Positions 25,781 through 35,020 of a stretch of 64,000 nt of DNA are shown piece by piece; the first letter of the stretch is position 1, and every line of letters begins with the position of its first letter. The DNA comes from Haloarcula amylovorans (GTDB lineage: Archaea; Halobacteriota; Halobacteria; Halobacteriales; Haloarculaceae). A program made the position numbers and the translations under genes. Location: positions 1,361,456 through 1,425,455 of the forward strand of contig NZ_SRIF01000002.1 in NCBI RefSeq assembly GCF_004681185.1. The letters are read 5' to 3'. The notes below the pieces were generated by a model, which ran no database searches, had not been told where the DNA came from, and saw nothing but the letters and a program-made list of their open reading frames with translations.

Positions 25781-26863
25781 ATGCAGGGAGGCGACGCTGA
25801 TACCGTCCGCGAAGCCGTCGAGAACGGCGACCCGCTTCCGGGCACGAGCGGGTTTGCCGGCAAGTTAGACGGGAGGCTCGTTCGCGACGTTTTGGGACGA
25901 TATCCACTGTACGTCGAACGCGACGCGTCGGATCCGGTAGACGCATGGAGTTACGACCCGACGACCCTCGACGACCCTGCCCCGGTTCCGGCGGGCCACA
26001 AATGGGACGCTGACGGGTGTCGCGAACGCTGGACGCTTCCGAATCCCGGTCCTTTCGGGGCCCGCGAGAGCGCGGTCGAACACGTTCGAGAGGTTGTCGA
26101 GACGAGCATCGACGCCGTGGATACCGAGAGCCTCGCTATCGCCTTCTCGGGGGGCCTCGACTCGGCGCTGTTGGCCGCCCGCCTCGACGCACCGCTGTAC
26201 GTAGCAGGGTTCCCCGACAGCCACGACGTGGAGGCCGCTCGGTCGGCCGCCGACCTGCTGGACCGGGAGCTACAGGTCGTGGAGTTGACTCACGATGCCA
26301 TCGAACGAGCGGTCCCCAAAATCGCCGCCGCGACGGGGCGGACGAACGCGATGGCCGTCCAAATTGTCCTGCCGCTGTATCTGACCGCCGAGCGGGTCGC
26401 GGCGGACGGCTTCGACCGGCTTGCGCTCGGCCAGGGTGCAGACGAACTGTTCGGCGGATACGCGAAGGTGGCGAAAGCGCCAGACGACCCCCGCGTCGAG
26501 GCCGAGACCGTTCGTGGCGCACAGCGAGAAGTACTTGAAACGCTCCCCGAACAACTCCCGCGGGACGTGTTGGCGTTGCGGGCCGCGGGCGTCGAATCGG
26601 TCACGCCGTTGCTCCACGACCGGGTGGTGTCGGCGGCGCTCCGCCTCGACGACGAGATGCTCGTCGACGGCGAGACGCGCAAGTGGACGCTTCGGCAGGC
26701 GGCGCGTCACACCCTGCCGGAAGCGATTTCGACCCGAGAGAAGAAAGCGGCGCAGTACGGATCGTTAGCGTCGCGGGAACTGGATCGACTGGCCCGGCAG
26801 GCCGGCTACAAACGACGGATGGACGACCACGTCACGCAGTACGTCGAGTCGTTGGTCGAGTGA
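25781..26863 (+). CDS. Asparagine-synthase-like ATP pyrophosphatase without full glutaminase domain
   Basis: The 360-residue protein carries the PP-loop ATP-binding motif FSGGLDSALLA near residue 120 and the downstream GQGADELFGGYAK of the asparagine synthase C domain. The N-terminal 100 residues are too short for a class II glutaminase and lack an N-terminal catalytic Cys, so ammonia or another amine would be the donor. It might amidate a small molecule or modify RNA rather than make asparagine. It forms an operon with the PHP gene and ends one base before the convergent UspA gene. Confidence 0.85.
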   Translation: MQGGDADTVREAVENGDPLPGTSGFAGKLDGRLVRDVLGRYPLYVERDASDPVDAWSYDPTTLDDPAPVPAGHKWDADGCRERWTLPNPGPFGARESAVEHVREVVETSIDAVDTESLAIAFSGGLDSALLAARLDAPLYVAGFPDSHDVEAARSAADLLDRELQVVELTHDAIERAVPKIAAATGRTNAMAVQIVLPLYLTAERVAADGFDRLALGQGADELFGGYAKVAKAPDDPRVEAETVRGAQREVLETLPEQLPRDVLALRAAGVESVTPLLHDRVVSAALRLDDEMLVDGETRKWTLRQAARHTLPEAISTREKKAAQYGSLASRELDRLARQAGYKRRMDDHVTQYVESLVE

Positions 26864-27274
26864 TTATTCCGCCGACGCGCCGCGGCCGGTCACGGCGACC
26901 GGCCGCTCGGAGTCGAGGATGACGGCCTGACTCACGCTCCCGAAGACGAGCGCACCCAGCGGCGAGCGCTTGCGCCCCCCAAGGATAATCATATCGACGT
27001 CGAGTTCCTCGGCGACGGCGATTATCTGCCGCTCCGGGTCTCCGTGGCCGGAGCGGGCGTTCGCGGTGACACCGGCCGTCAACAACTCCTCCATCACCAC
27101 TTTTCCGGTGCTCGTCTGTTCGACGGCGGTCTTCTCCGCAGTCTCCTCGTCTCTGAAGACGTGCAAGACCGTCGCTGTCACCGACTCCTCGGCGTGAGGG
27201 AGCGCACCCGCCGCAGCCACTTGGGCTCGCGCCCGTTCCTCGTCGTCGTCGAGCGGGAGCAAGACGTGGTACAT
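26864..27274 (-). CDS. Universal stress protein (UspA family)
   Basis: A single-domain UspA protein of 136 residues. The ATP-binding signature is near the C-terminus (GGRKRSPLGALVFGSVSQ). The N-terminus YHVLLPLDDDEERARAQ lacks the usual PTDGS start. The gene ends head-on against the asparagine-synthase-like gene with no gap. Confidence 0.87.
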   Translation of the reverse strand: MYHVLLPLDDDEERARAQVAAAGALPHAEESVTATVLHVFRDEETAEKTAVEQTSTGKVVMEELLTAGVTANARSGHGDPERQIIAVAEELDVDMIILGGRKRSPLGALVFGSVSQAVILDSERPVAVTGRGASAE

Positions 27275-27409
27275 GGAGTCGAGGAGACGAGCGGCGTGTG
27301 ATTAGTTACCACCACCTTACCTACGCGTAGGCCAGTTTCGTCGAGAACAGCCGCTGCGACGAACGAGACATACCGCTCGGGTGCCGTCGGTGGCGGTAGG
27401 ATAGACCCC

Positions 27410-27428
27410 TAAGCATAATTACTGCTTA
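27410..27428. promoter_or_regulatory. Inverted repeat TAAGCA-N7-TGCTTA upstream of kinase
   Basis: Perfect 6-bp arms around TAATTAC, ending 17 bp before the ATG of the membrane kinase. The AT-rich centre may be the TATA region, so a protein bound here would compete with TBP/TFB. Confidence 0.5.
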
Positions 27429-27445
27429 CTTCGATTGGGTATGGT

Positions 27446-28906
27446 ATGGGGTACGCTTCGCGGATCATCGCCGGCGCCGGCGGGCGTCGATTACTCTTGG
27501 GTCTCGGCGGGCTCTACGTCTTGGTCGCCGCGGTTTTCCCTGCTACGCTCCTCCTCAGTGACAGAACGGCGAACTCGGTCACGATAATATCCGTTCTCAC
27601 GGGCTCTGCTGGTCTCATTCTTTTCTATGGCGGTTATCGACTCCCGCGAACAGACATCCGACCCGACCTCTACGCCGACATCGCGGAGTGGTGTGTTCGG
27701 GGCATCGGGGTCATGCTCGGCATCCTCGGCTTCATACAGATAGTAAGCGGCCCCAATGACGTCGTGGCGAACGTTCTCATCCTCACGTCGCTCGCTGGTC
27801 TCGCCGGGTTCGGAATGGGAAACCACGACGCGCGAGCGAAAACCCGGGCGTTAGACGCAGAGGAACGACAGCGCGAGGCCGAACGCTACAGTCGGGAGCT
27901 CGAACGGTATCACACGATCGTCGAGACGGTCAACGACGGCATCTACGTCGCCGACGAGGACGACCGATTCACGCTCGCCAATGGGGCTTACGTCGACATG
28001 ACCGGCTACGACCGCGAGGAACTCGTCGGCTCACAGGTTTCGCTCGTTCTGGACGAAACGTCCGTGACAACGGAGATTCGAAGCGACCTCGAAGCCGATA
28101 TCGCCGGACGGAAGACCTACACCGCGACGATGCAGACGGCAGATGGAGAGCGCAGAGACATCGAGGCGAACGTCGCGCGTCTCCCGAGTACGGAGGGCAG
28201 CCCGTACGACAGAGTCGGCGTGGTCCGGGACGTCACCGAACGCAACGAGCGCGAACGGCGGCTCGAAGAACAAAACGAGCGACTGGACAGTTTCGCCGGG
28301 ATGCTTGCCCACGAGTTGCGAAACCCGGTCAACATCGGTCAGATATACTCGAAACAACTGCCACGGGAGACGAATCCCGAGGCCGTCGAGTACGTCACGG
28401 AAGCGTTCGACCGCATCAACAACATGATCGACGTCATGTTGATCGTGACGCGAGGCCGAGAGGCGGTTTCGTCTCCCTCGTCGGTATCGCTTGCCGCCGT
28501 CATCGAGGCCGCGTGGGACGAGGTAGACGCACCCGATGCGACGCTCACGGTATCGCTCGATACGACGATACGAGCCGACGAGATATACGTACAACACTTG
28601 TTTCGGAATCTCTTCGAGAACAGCGTCGAACACGGCGGGCCCGACGTTACCGTCACCGTGGGCGGTTTACCGAACGGATTCTACGTCGAGGACGACGGTT
28701 CCGGTATCCCTGCCAATCTCCGGGAGACGGTGTTCGAGACGGGATACACGACGGCGAGCGAGCAGGGTGGGATGGGATTAGGACTGACGTTCGTCCACGA
28801 GATGGCCGATGTCTACGACTGGACGTGTACGGTGACAGAGAGCGAGAGTGGCGGCGCACGATTCGAGTTCGAGAACGTCGCCGTCGTCGAGAGCGTCGCC
28901 GAGTAG
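27446..28906 (+). CDS. Membrane PAS sensor histidine kinase
   Basis: The 486-residue kinase has four predicted N-terminal helices (about 15-36, 44-62, 83-102 and 106-124), a coiled linker (130-155), a PAS domain (155-270), phospho-acceptor His289 (LAHELRNPVN) and a HATPase domain with N box NLFENSVEHGG and GMGLGLTFV. The short loops between helices suggest sensing within the membrane rather than by an external domain. There is no linked response regulator. ATG 27446 is used. Confidence 0.9.
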   Translation: MGYASRIIAGAGGRRLLLGLGGLYVLVAAVFPATLLLSDRTANSVTIISVLTGSAGLILFYGGYRLPRTDIRPDLYADIAEWCVRGIGVMLGILGFIQIVSGPNDVVANVLILTSLAGLAGFGMGNHDARAKTRALDAEERQREAERYSRELERYHTIVETVNDGIYVADEDDRFTLANGAYVDMTGYDREELVGSQVSLVLDETSVTTEIRSDLEADIAGRKTYTATMQTADGERRDIEANVARLPSTEGSPYDRVGVVRDVTERNERERRLEEQNERLDSFAGMLAHELRNPVNIGQIYSKQLPRETNPEAVEYVTEAFDRINNMIDVMLIVTRGREAVSSPSSVSLAAVIEAAWDEVDAPDATLTVSLDTTIRADEIYVQHLFRNLFENSVEHGGPDVTVTVGGLPNGFYVEDDGSGIPANLRETVFETGYTTASEQGGMGLGLTFVHEMADVYDWTCTVTESESGGARFEFENVAVVESVAE

Positions 28907-28999
28907 CGTCGCTGTCTCGGACGAAAGAGCCGAGCGGGAGTAGTCTTCACCGCGATAGCGGTGGTGACGAAACAGCGAAAATAACGGATTCGACCGCGT

Positions 29000-29974
29000 T
29001 TAGGGGTGGACGCTGTCTTCGGCTTCGAGCAGTTCGTGGTAGCGGTTGCGGATGGTGACCTCGGAGATGTTGGCAACTTCGCTCACCTCGTTCTGCGTGA
29101 CCTTCTCGTTGGTCAACAGCGAGGCGGCGTACACTGCGGCGGCGGCGAGACCGACCGGCGACTTCCCGGAGTGGACGCCCTCCTCTTTGGCGTTCTGGAG
29201 GAGCTGGCGGGCCCGACGCTCGACTTCCTCGGAGAGGTCGAGGTCCGAGGAGAACCGCGGGACGTAGCTCTCGGGGTCCGCGGGCTGGATCTCGAGGCTC
29301 AGTTCCCGGACGACGTAGCGGTAGGTCCGGGCGATCTCGTCCTTCCCGACCCGGGAGACGTTAGCGATCTCGTCGAGCGACCGGGGCGTTCCGGCTTGCC
29401 GAGCGGCGGCGTACAGCGACGCCGTCGAGACGCCCTCGATGGAACGGCCCGGAAGCAGGTCCTCGTCCAGGGCTCGGCGATAGATGACGCTGGCCGTCTC
29501 GCGGACGTTCTCGGGGAGACCGAGTGCGGAGGCCATGCGGTCGATCTCGCCGAGTGCCTGCTTGAGATTTCGTTCCTTGGAATCGCGGGTGCGGAAGCGC
29601 TCGTTCCAGGTACGAAGACGCTGCATCTTCTCGCGCTGGCGCGAGGACAGGGAGTTGCCGTAGGCGTCCTTGTCCTGCCAGCCGATGTTGGTCGAGAGTC
29701 CCTTGTCGTGCATCATGTTCGTCGTCGGCGCGCCGACGCGGGACTTCTCGTCTTTCTCGCTGGCGTCGAACGCTCGCCACTCGGGGCCGGGGTCGATCTC
29801 GTCTTCCTCGACGACCAGGCCACACTCCTCACAGACCGTCTCGCCGCGCTCGCTGTCGGAGACCAGAGAACCGCCACACTCGGGACAGACAGCGGTCTCC
29901 TCCTTCTCCTCCGCTGTCTGCTCCTCTTTGGTTTCTCGCTCACTCGTGTATCGACGGATGGTGGTGTCAGTCAT
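29000..29974 (-). CDS. tfb: Transcription initiation factor IIB (TFB)
   Basis: The 324-residue general transcription factor bridges TBP-bound promoters and RNA polymerase. The N-terminus has a zinc ribbon (CPECGG...CEECGL), a B-reader/linker with EWRAFD, and two cyclin-fold repeats (IDRMASALGLPENVRE and DLSEEVERRARQLL). Haloarchaea keep several TFBs, and this copy is full length. The upstream gap of about 220 bp carries the AT-rich GGATTTAAGT (reverse reading, near 30045-30054), a likely BRE/TATA that implies a leader of tens of bases. Confidence 0.95.
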   Translation of the reverse strand: MTDTTIRRYTSERETKEEQTAEEKEETAVCPECGGSLVSDSERGETVCEECGLVVEEDEIDPGPEWRAFDASEKDEKSRVGAPTTNMMHDKGLSTNIGWQDKDAYGNSLSSRQREKMQRLRTWNERFRTRDSKERNLKQALGEIDRMASALGLPENVRETASVIYRRALDEDLLPGRSIEGVSTASLYAAARQAGTPRSLDEIANVSRVGKDEIARTYRYVVRELSLEIQPADPESYVPRFSSDLDLSEEVERRARQLLQNAKEEGVHSGKSPVGLAAAAVYAASLLTNEKVTQNEVSEVANISEVTIRNRYHELLEAEDSVHP

Positions 29975-30197
29975 TGGTTAGGGACAACCGGGTCTGGAAG
30001 CCCGAAAAGCGCTCTCTGTGCTCTTTTGTTGTAGGGTGAGCGACTTAAATCCTTTGCCTGCATTGCAAGCCAATCTTGGCGTTTCGGAAAACTCACTTCC
30101 CAATACGATATACAATACTGCGAATATATGAACCAGCCCCAACAGTTTGGCCGCAAGTTTCGAAACGCTTACCGCTTGGCCACTACTTCGGCCGGAC

Positions 30198-30476
30198 ATG
30201 AGCGACAACGCCGTCGAGTCGGACGAGGTCCGACACGTCGCAGATCTCGCCCGCGTCGACCTCGACGACGCGGAGGTCGAGCGGTTCACCGAGCAGTTCG
30301 GTGAGATTCTGGCCGCCTTCGAGGCCCTCGATGAGGTGCCTGAGACCGACCGCGAGGCCGATCTGACCAACGTGATGCGTCCCGACGAGATTCGTGAGGG
30401 ACTGACACAGGAAGAGGCGCTCCAGAACGCCCCGGAATCCGAAGCGGGCCAGTTCAAAGGGCCGAAGGTGTCGTGA
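30198..30476 (+). CDS. gatC: Asp/Glu-tRNA amidotransferase subunit GatC
   Basis: A 92-residue subunit that stabilises GatA in the GatCAB amidotransferase, which converts misacylated Asp-tRNA(Asn) or Glu-tRNA(Gln). The segments VRHVADLARVDLDDAEVERF, TNVMRPDEI and ALQNAPESEAGQFKGPKV are family signatures. ATG 30198 is used. A TATA-like GAATATATG at 30121-30129 lies about 70 bp upstream. One base separates its stop from gatA. Confidence 0.94.
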   Translation: MSDNAVESDEVRHVADLARVDLDDAEVERFTEQFGEILAAFEALDEVPETDREADLTNVMRPDEIREGLTQEEALQNAPESEAGQFKGPKVS

Positions 30477-30477
30477 G

Positions 30478-31755
30478 ATGACCGACTACAACGGCTACAT
30501 CGCCACCGAGACCATCGACGGCGACGAGGACGGGCCACTCGCCGGCCGTACCGTCGCGGTCAAAGACAACATCTCGACCGAAGGCGTCCGCACCACCTGC
30601 GGGTCGAAGATGCTCGAAGACTACGTCCCGCCGTACGACGCGACGGTCGTCAGCCGGCTGAAATCGGCCGGTGCGACCATCCCCGGGAAGACGAACATGG
30701 ACGAGTTCGGGATGGGGACGACGACGGAGACATCGGCGTTCGGGGCCGTCGAGAACCCCGTCGCAGAGGGCCGCGTTCCCGGTGGCTCCTCAGGCGGGTC
30801 GGCGGCCGTCGTCGCGGCCGGTGACGCCGACATGGCACTCGGCAGTGATACCGGCGGGTCGATTCGCTGCCCCGCCGCGTTCTGTGGCGTCGTCGGCATC
30901 AAGCCCACGTACGGGCTGGTCTCACGCTACGGCCTCGTCGCCTACGCCAACAGCCTCGAACAGATCGGCCCGATAGCGCCCTCGGTCGAAGAAGCGGCCG
31001 AACTTTTGGATGTCATCGCTGGCCCGGACGAACGGGACGGTACCACGCGGGAAGCGCCCGCCGCGGGCGAGGAGTACGCCGAAGCGGCCGACGGCGATGT
31101 CGACGGCCTCTCGATTGGCGTCCCGACCGAACTCGTCGAGGGGGCCGACGAGGCCGTCGTCGAGACGTTCTGGGATGCGATGGCCGAGCTCGAATCGCAG
31201 GGTGCGACCTACCACGAGGTCGACCTCCCGAGCGTCGAACACGCCGTCGAGGCGTACTACGTCATCGCCATGTCCGAGGCGTCCTCGAACCTCGCGCGGT
31301 TCGACGGCGTTCGCTACGGGCAAAGCGGTGGCTACGACGGTAACTGGAACGAGTCGTTCGCCAACGCCCGCGAGGAGGGCTTCGGCGAGGAGGTCAAACG
31401 CCGGGTCCTGCTGGGGACGTACGCGCTCTCGGCAGGCTATCACGACAAGTACTACAAGAAGGCACAGGACGCCCGCGCGTGGGTCAAACAGGACTTCGAC
31501 GAGGCGCTTTCTGACGCCGACGTGCTGGCCTCCCCGACCATGCCGGTCCCACCGATGAAACGCGGCGAGAGCTTAGAGGACCCGCTGACGATGTACCTCG
31601 CCGACGCCAACACGACGCCGGTCAACCTCGCCAACCTCCCCGCGATCTCCGTGCCCGCGGGGGAGACGAGCGAGGGACTGCCGGTCGGTCTCCAACTGGT
31701 CGGTCCGGCCTTTGGCGAGAAGACGATCATTCGGGCCGGAAGCGCACTCGCGTAG
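30478..31755 (+). CDS. gatA: Asp/Glu-tRNA amidotransferase subunit GatA
   Basis: The 425-residue amidase subunit releases ammonia from glutamine for the transamidation. It has the amidase signature GGSSGGSAA and the Ser-cisSer-Lys elements VAVKDN and GSDTGGSIR. The C-terminus ISVPAGETSEGLPVGLQLVG is typical. It follows gatC directly. GatB is not in the window and must be encoded elsewhere. Confidence 0.95.
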   Translation: MTDYNGYIATETIDGDEDGPLAGRTVAVKDNISTEGVRTTCGSKMLEDYVPPYDATVVSRLKSAGATIPGKTNMDEFGMGTTTETSAFGAVENPVAEGRVPGGSSGGSAAVVAAGDADMALGSDTGGSIRCPAAFCGVVGIKPTYGLVSRYGLVAYANSLEQIGPIAPSVEEAAELLDVIAGPDERDGTTREAPAAGEEYAEAADGDVDGLSIGVPTELVEGADEAVVETFWDAMAELESQGATYHEVDLPSVEHAVEAYYVIAMSEASSNLARFDGVRYGQSGGYDGNWNESFANAREEGFGEEVKRRVLLGTYALSAGYHDKYYKKAQDARAWVKQDFDEALSDADVLASPTMPVPPMKRGESLEDPLTMYLADANTTPVNLANLPAISVPAGETSEGLPVGLQLVGPAFGEKTIIRAGSALA

Positions 31756-31840
31756 GGTTCGCGCTCGTCTGCGAGGTCGATACGGCTCGACACCCACTCG
31801 CGGCAACAGGTTTTTGATTCGCCAATTCGAAGGCTAAACG

Positions 31841-33022
31841 ATGTCCCCCTCCACTCCCACCACCTGGCGACTCCGCGCCCGCCTGCTGGCACTCGGCGCA
31901 GTGCTGGTCGCCTTCGACATCGTCGCCGTCGCCGCGGCGTACGTCCTCGCTCACGTCGCGTTCGGACTGGCCCCGCTCTTCGCCTACCAGTACGACCACC
32001 TGTTCTGGACGATGAGCTTCGATTACGTTCCGCTGTGGGTCGCTCTGGCCGTCGGGACCCCGCTAACGCTCGTCGTGCAGTCGGTGTTCGGCTATCGGAT
32101 GACGCTGCGCGATGCGCTCGCCGACGGCGAACGCACGGCCGAACAGACACCCGACAGCGTCGCGGCGATGCGCGAGAAGATCGATCGCTCGGCGACCGCA
32201 CGGACGGTCAGCGACCGAGTCGAACGACTGGCATACACGGCGAACATGACCACACCGGACGTCTCGGTCATCGAATCCGCAGCACCGAACAGCTTCGTCG
32301 CCGGACGACCCGGCGAGCAGACGCTGTTCGTGACGACGACGCTGCTCGAACGCTTAGACGACGACGAACTCGACGCCGTGTTGGCTCATGAACTCGCCCA
32401 CCTCAAGAACGGCGACGCGTTCGTGATGACCGCGGCCGCGTTCCTCCCAGCGGTCACTACTCGGTTCAACGCCGCGCTCGGTCGCTATCTCACGCAGTCG
32501 GTGCTAGCCGGGTGGTTCCTTGGCCGAGGGGAGACCGGCGGTGAGGAAACGAACGGCGACGATGACGACGACAGTTCACACGGGTTCACGCAGGCGGACT
32601 TCGCGATGATCCCGTTCGCGCTCGTCGCGATGCCGACCGTGGCCGCGCTCTATCTCGCCAGTACAGCCTGCTACCGCCTCCTCTCGCGCATTCGTGAGTA
32701 TTCGGCAGACGCCGGCGGCGTCGCCATCTGTGGCTCGCCCGCCGCGCTCGCGGGCGCACTCGAAACACTGACGGGCGACCAGCGGCCGACGGCGGACGTT
32801 CGCGCCGCCCAGACTGGCGTCCGCGAGCTGTGTGTACTGCCGTACGCGATCGCGAACGGAGAGAGCGAGACGCCGACGACCAGAGCGGCCCGCATCGCCC
32901 ACCGCTGGAATCAGTTCTGCGAGCGCGTCCTCCCGGATTCTCATCCGGACGTAACCGACCGCCTCGATGCTCTTGGCGCGCGTCAGACCGACCTTGACGG
33001 CAGGGACGGGTCGGCGCGCTGA
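31841..33022 (+). CDS. M48-family membrane metalloprotease (HtpX-like)
   Basis: A 393-residue membrane protease for quality control of membrane proteins. Two N-terminal helices precede the zinc motif HELAHLKNGD, followed by another helix pair and the third zinc ligand in REYSADAGG. An Asp/Glu-rich insertion (GGEETNGDDDDDSSHG) lies between the helices, a typical halophile loop. ATG 31841. It has its own unit downstream of gatA. Confidence 0.9.
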   Translation: MSPSTPTTWRLRARLLALGAVLVAFDIVAVAAAYVLAHVAFGLAPLFAYQYDHLFWTMSFDYVPLWVALAVGTPLTLVVQSVFGYRMTLRDALADGERTAEQTPDSVAAMREKIDRSATARTVSDRVERLAYTANMTTPDVSVIESAAPNSFVAGRPGEQTLFVTTTLLERLDDDELDAVLAHELAHLKNGDAFVMTAAAFLPAVTTRFNAALGRYLTQSVLAGWFLGRGETGGEETNGDDDDDSSHGFTQADFAMIPFALVAMPTVAALYLASTACYRLLSRIREYSADAGGVAICGSPAALAGALETLTGDQRPTADVRAAQTGVRELCVLPYAIANGESETPTTRAARIAHRWNQFCERVLPDSHPDVTDRLDALGARQTDLDGRDGSAR

Positions 33023-33062
33023 CCGACGACACGATTTACGTACTGGCGACCGTCGACCCGAT

Positions 33063-33245
33063 ATGACAGACGACGACGGGCCATTGGGATGGGTTCACTG
33101 GCCGACGGTGTTGAAAGCCGCCGTCGCCGGTATCGGCATCGGGATGATTCTCGCGCTGGTCGTACAGGACTTCGTCTTCGGCGTTCTGTTCGGACTGGTC
33201 AACGGCGTCGCGTTCGGCATCGGCCGGTCGTACACTCGGTCGTGA
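33063..33245 (+). CDS. Small two-helix membrane protein
   Basis: The 60-residue protein from ATG 33063 (MTDDDGPLGWVHWPTVLKAA) has two Gly-rich hydrophobic segments forming a helical hairpin. It follows the M48 protease by 40 bp on the same strand and may be cotranscribed. There is no recognised family. Confidence 0.6.
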   Translation: MTDDDGPLGWVHWPTVLKAAVAGIGIGMILALVVQDFVFGVLFGLVNGVAFGIGRSYTRS

Positions 33246-33365
33246 CGAATCGACGGGGGCTGTCGCGAAAGACAACCTAGGTGTCTAGGCTACACTCTTA
33301 CTGGTCCGGCTGACAATATATCGTACCGGTGCCGGTGGACGCTGGCACACGTCGAGTTAAGACCC

Positions 33366-33692
33366 ATGTCGAACACAACAACAGTGCAGTCAGACGGGTG
33401 GAGTGAGCTAACTCACCTCTCTGCGAACGAGCGGTATCTCCTGTTAGCGTCCGACCGACGGCGCGTCCTCTTAGACGCCCTCAAAGAGACGACGGTGCCG
33501 GCCGCCCTCGTCGCGCTGGCGACGGAAGTCGCAGCCCGTGAAGAGGGTCTCGACGCAGGCGACGACGAGGCGGTGGAGCGAGTCGCAGTCACGCTGCATC
33601 ACAACCACTTGCCGAGGATGGAAGACGCCGACCTCCTCCGGTATGACGCGTCGACGAACTGCGTCATCGCCGAAAACGTCTCGACAGAGTGA
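33366..33692 (+). CDS. DUF7344-type winged-helix protein
   Basis: A 108-residue haloarchaeal winged-helix-like protein. Segments NERYLLLASDRRRVLLDALK and ERVAVTLHHNHLPRMEDADL followed by RYDASTNCV are the core of the DUF7344 family, presumed DNA-binding. The upstream ACAATATATCGT (about 33314-33325) may be its TATA region, giving a short leader. The target is unknown. Confidence 0.8.
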   Translation: MSNTTTVQSDGWSELTHLSANERYLLLASDRRRVLLDALKETTVPAALVALATEVAAREEGLDAGDDEAVERVAVTLHHNHLPRMEDADLLRYDASTNCVIAENVSTE

Positions 33693-33751
33693 TCCAGACG
33701 ACCGACCTCTTCGAGCCCTCGGCAGCGTGCGCTCGCTCGGTGGCGTCTGTC

Positions 33752-34855
33752 CTATAGGACGTGTTTGTAGACGCTTCCCAGTCGGTCGACGGCGTGTTCG
33801 ACGCTCACTGATTCGCGGCGAGCAAGGCAGTTCTCACGAAGCCGCTCGCGCTCGTCGAGAGTTCGCTCGATCGCTTCGCGGAACCGTCCCACGTCACCCT
33901 CTGGATAGGTGTAGCCGGTTTTACCCTCGTCGATGGTGTCGCTGAGCGCACCGGCGTCGACGGCGGCGACGGGGGTACCACAGCAGTTCGCTTCGAGCGC
34001 GACTAACCCCTGCGTCTCGACCGGACTGGGAAATGCGAATACGTCGAGGGCCGCGTACAATTGGGGCAGTTCCTCGCGGTCGAGGAACCCCAGAAAACGG
34101 ACGTCGAGGTCCATCTCGGCGGCTTTCGCTTCGAGCGAGTCTCTGGCCGGGCCGTTGCCACCGAAGACGACAGTCACGTCCAGTCCATCACAGGCCGTGA
34201 GGATGTCGTCGAGACACTTCTCGTGCCCGTGGCGGCCGGTGTACCCCACCAGCGGGCCGTCCGAGAGATCGTGGCGCTCTCTGAACGCCGCCGTCTCGAC
34301 CGGCTCGAAGAAGTCGATATCGACGCCGTTGGAGATTATCTCGATGTCGGCGTCGGTCCCGACCGTCTCGCGAACGTGGGTCGCGGTGCGGTCGCTGGGG
34401 GCAACGATGACGTCGGCGCGGTCGAGGAACCACCGCTCGTAGTGTTCGGCACTCGACTGGACCGCGGATTCGACGGCCCCGTTCGAGGAGAGGTATTCGG
34501 CGTACTCGCCGGTCGGCGTGTGATAGGACACCACGAGCGGCGCGTCGAGTCTGCGAGCGAGTCGCTGCCCCGCCATTCCGAGGCTAAAGGGCGTGTGGGC
34601 GTGGACGAGGTCGGCCCCCTCGACGGCGTCGGGGATCTGGGGCATTCCCAGTCGGTATCCCTCGTAGAACGGGAACGGGAGGCTCCTGACGGGGAACTCG
34701 CCCGGCTCGGGGCCGTGGTCGCTCCGGGGGTAGACGACATCCATGCGGCCGCCGCGGGCGTTCCAGCGGTCCCGCCACGTCTTGACCGTGTAGGTCACGC
34801 CGTTGACGGTCGGCAGATACGTGTCGGTGAACGCGGCCACCTGCGGCAGTGCCAT
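33752..34855 (-). CDS. GT4-family glycosyltransferase
   Basis: The 367-residue GT-B enzyme would transfer a sugar from a nucleotide donor at the cytoplasmic membrane face. The N-terminus AAFTDTYLPTVNGVTYTVKT is the acceptor-site Gly-rich loop. EIISNGVDIDFFEP, GYTGRHGHEKC and the donor-binding AFPSPVETQGLVALEANCCGTPVAA complete the GT4 pattern. It resembles glycolipid mannosyl- or glucosyltransferases, but the sugar cannot be told. The next GT4 gene lies 165 bp upstream on the same strand. Confidence 0.9.
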   Translation of the reverse strand: MALPQVAAFTDTYLPTVNGVTYTVKTWRDRWNARGGRMDVVYPRSDHGPEPGEFPVRSLPFPFYEGYRLGMPQIPDAVEGADLVHAHTPFSLGMAGQRLARRLDAPLVVSYHTPTGEYAEYLSSNGAVESAVQSSAEHYERWFLDRADVIVAPSDRTATHVRETVGTDADIEIISNGVDIDFFEPVETAAFRERHDLSDGPLVGYTGRHGHEKCLDDILTACDGLDVTVVFGGNGPARDSLEAKAAEMDLDVRFLGFLDREELPQLYAALDVFAFPSPVETQGLVALEANCCGTPVAAVDAGALSDTIDEGKTGYTYPEGDVGRFREAIERTLDERERLRENCLARRESVSVEHAVDRLGSVYKHVL

Positions 34856-35020
34856 CGCCGCGGCGTAATCAGACCAGCGGGTAAACCCTTGCTATTGGCC
34901 GCCGCCGACTGACTCGACGAGCGTTGCTGTCGACGGCCCACTTCCGAACTGACAGCCGACTCCAGTCGCAGTCGTCGTAGCTGACGAGCTCTGGCCCGAT
35001 GCGGTCGCTCTCGCTGGGAG

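Noticed and set aside
29006..30034. 342-codon plus-strand frame
   Set aside because: Antisense of tfb; no recognisable domain.
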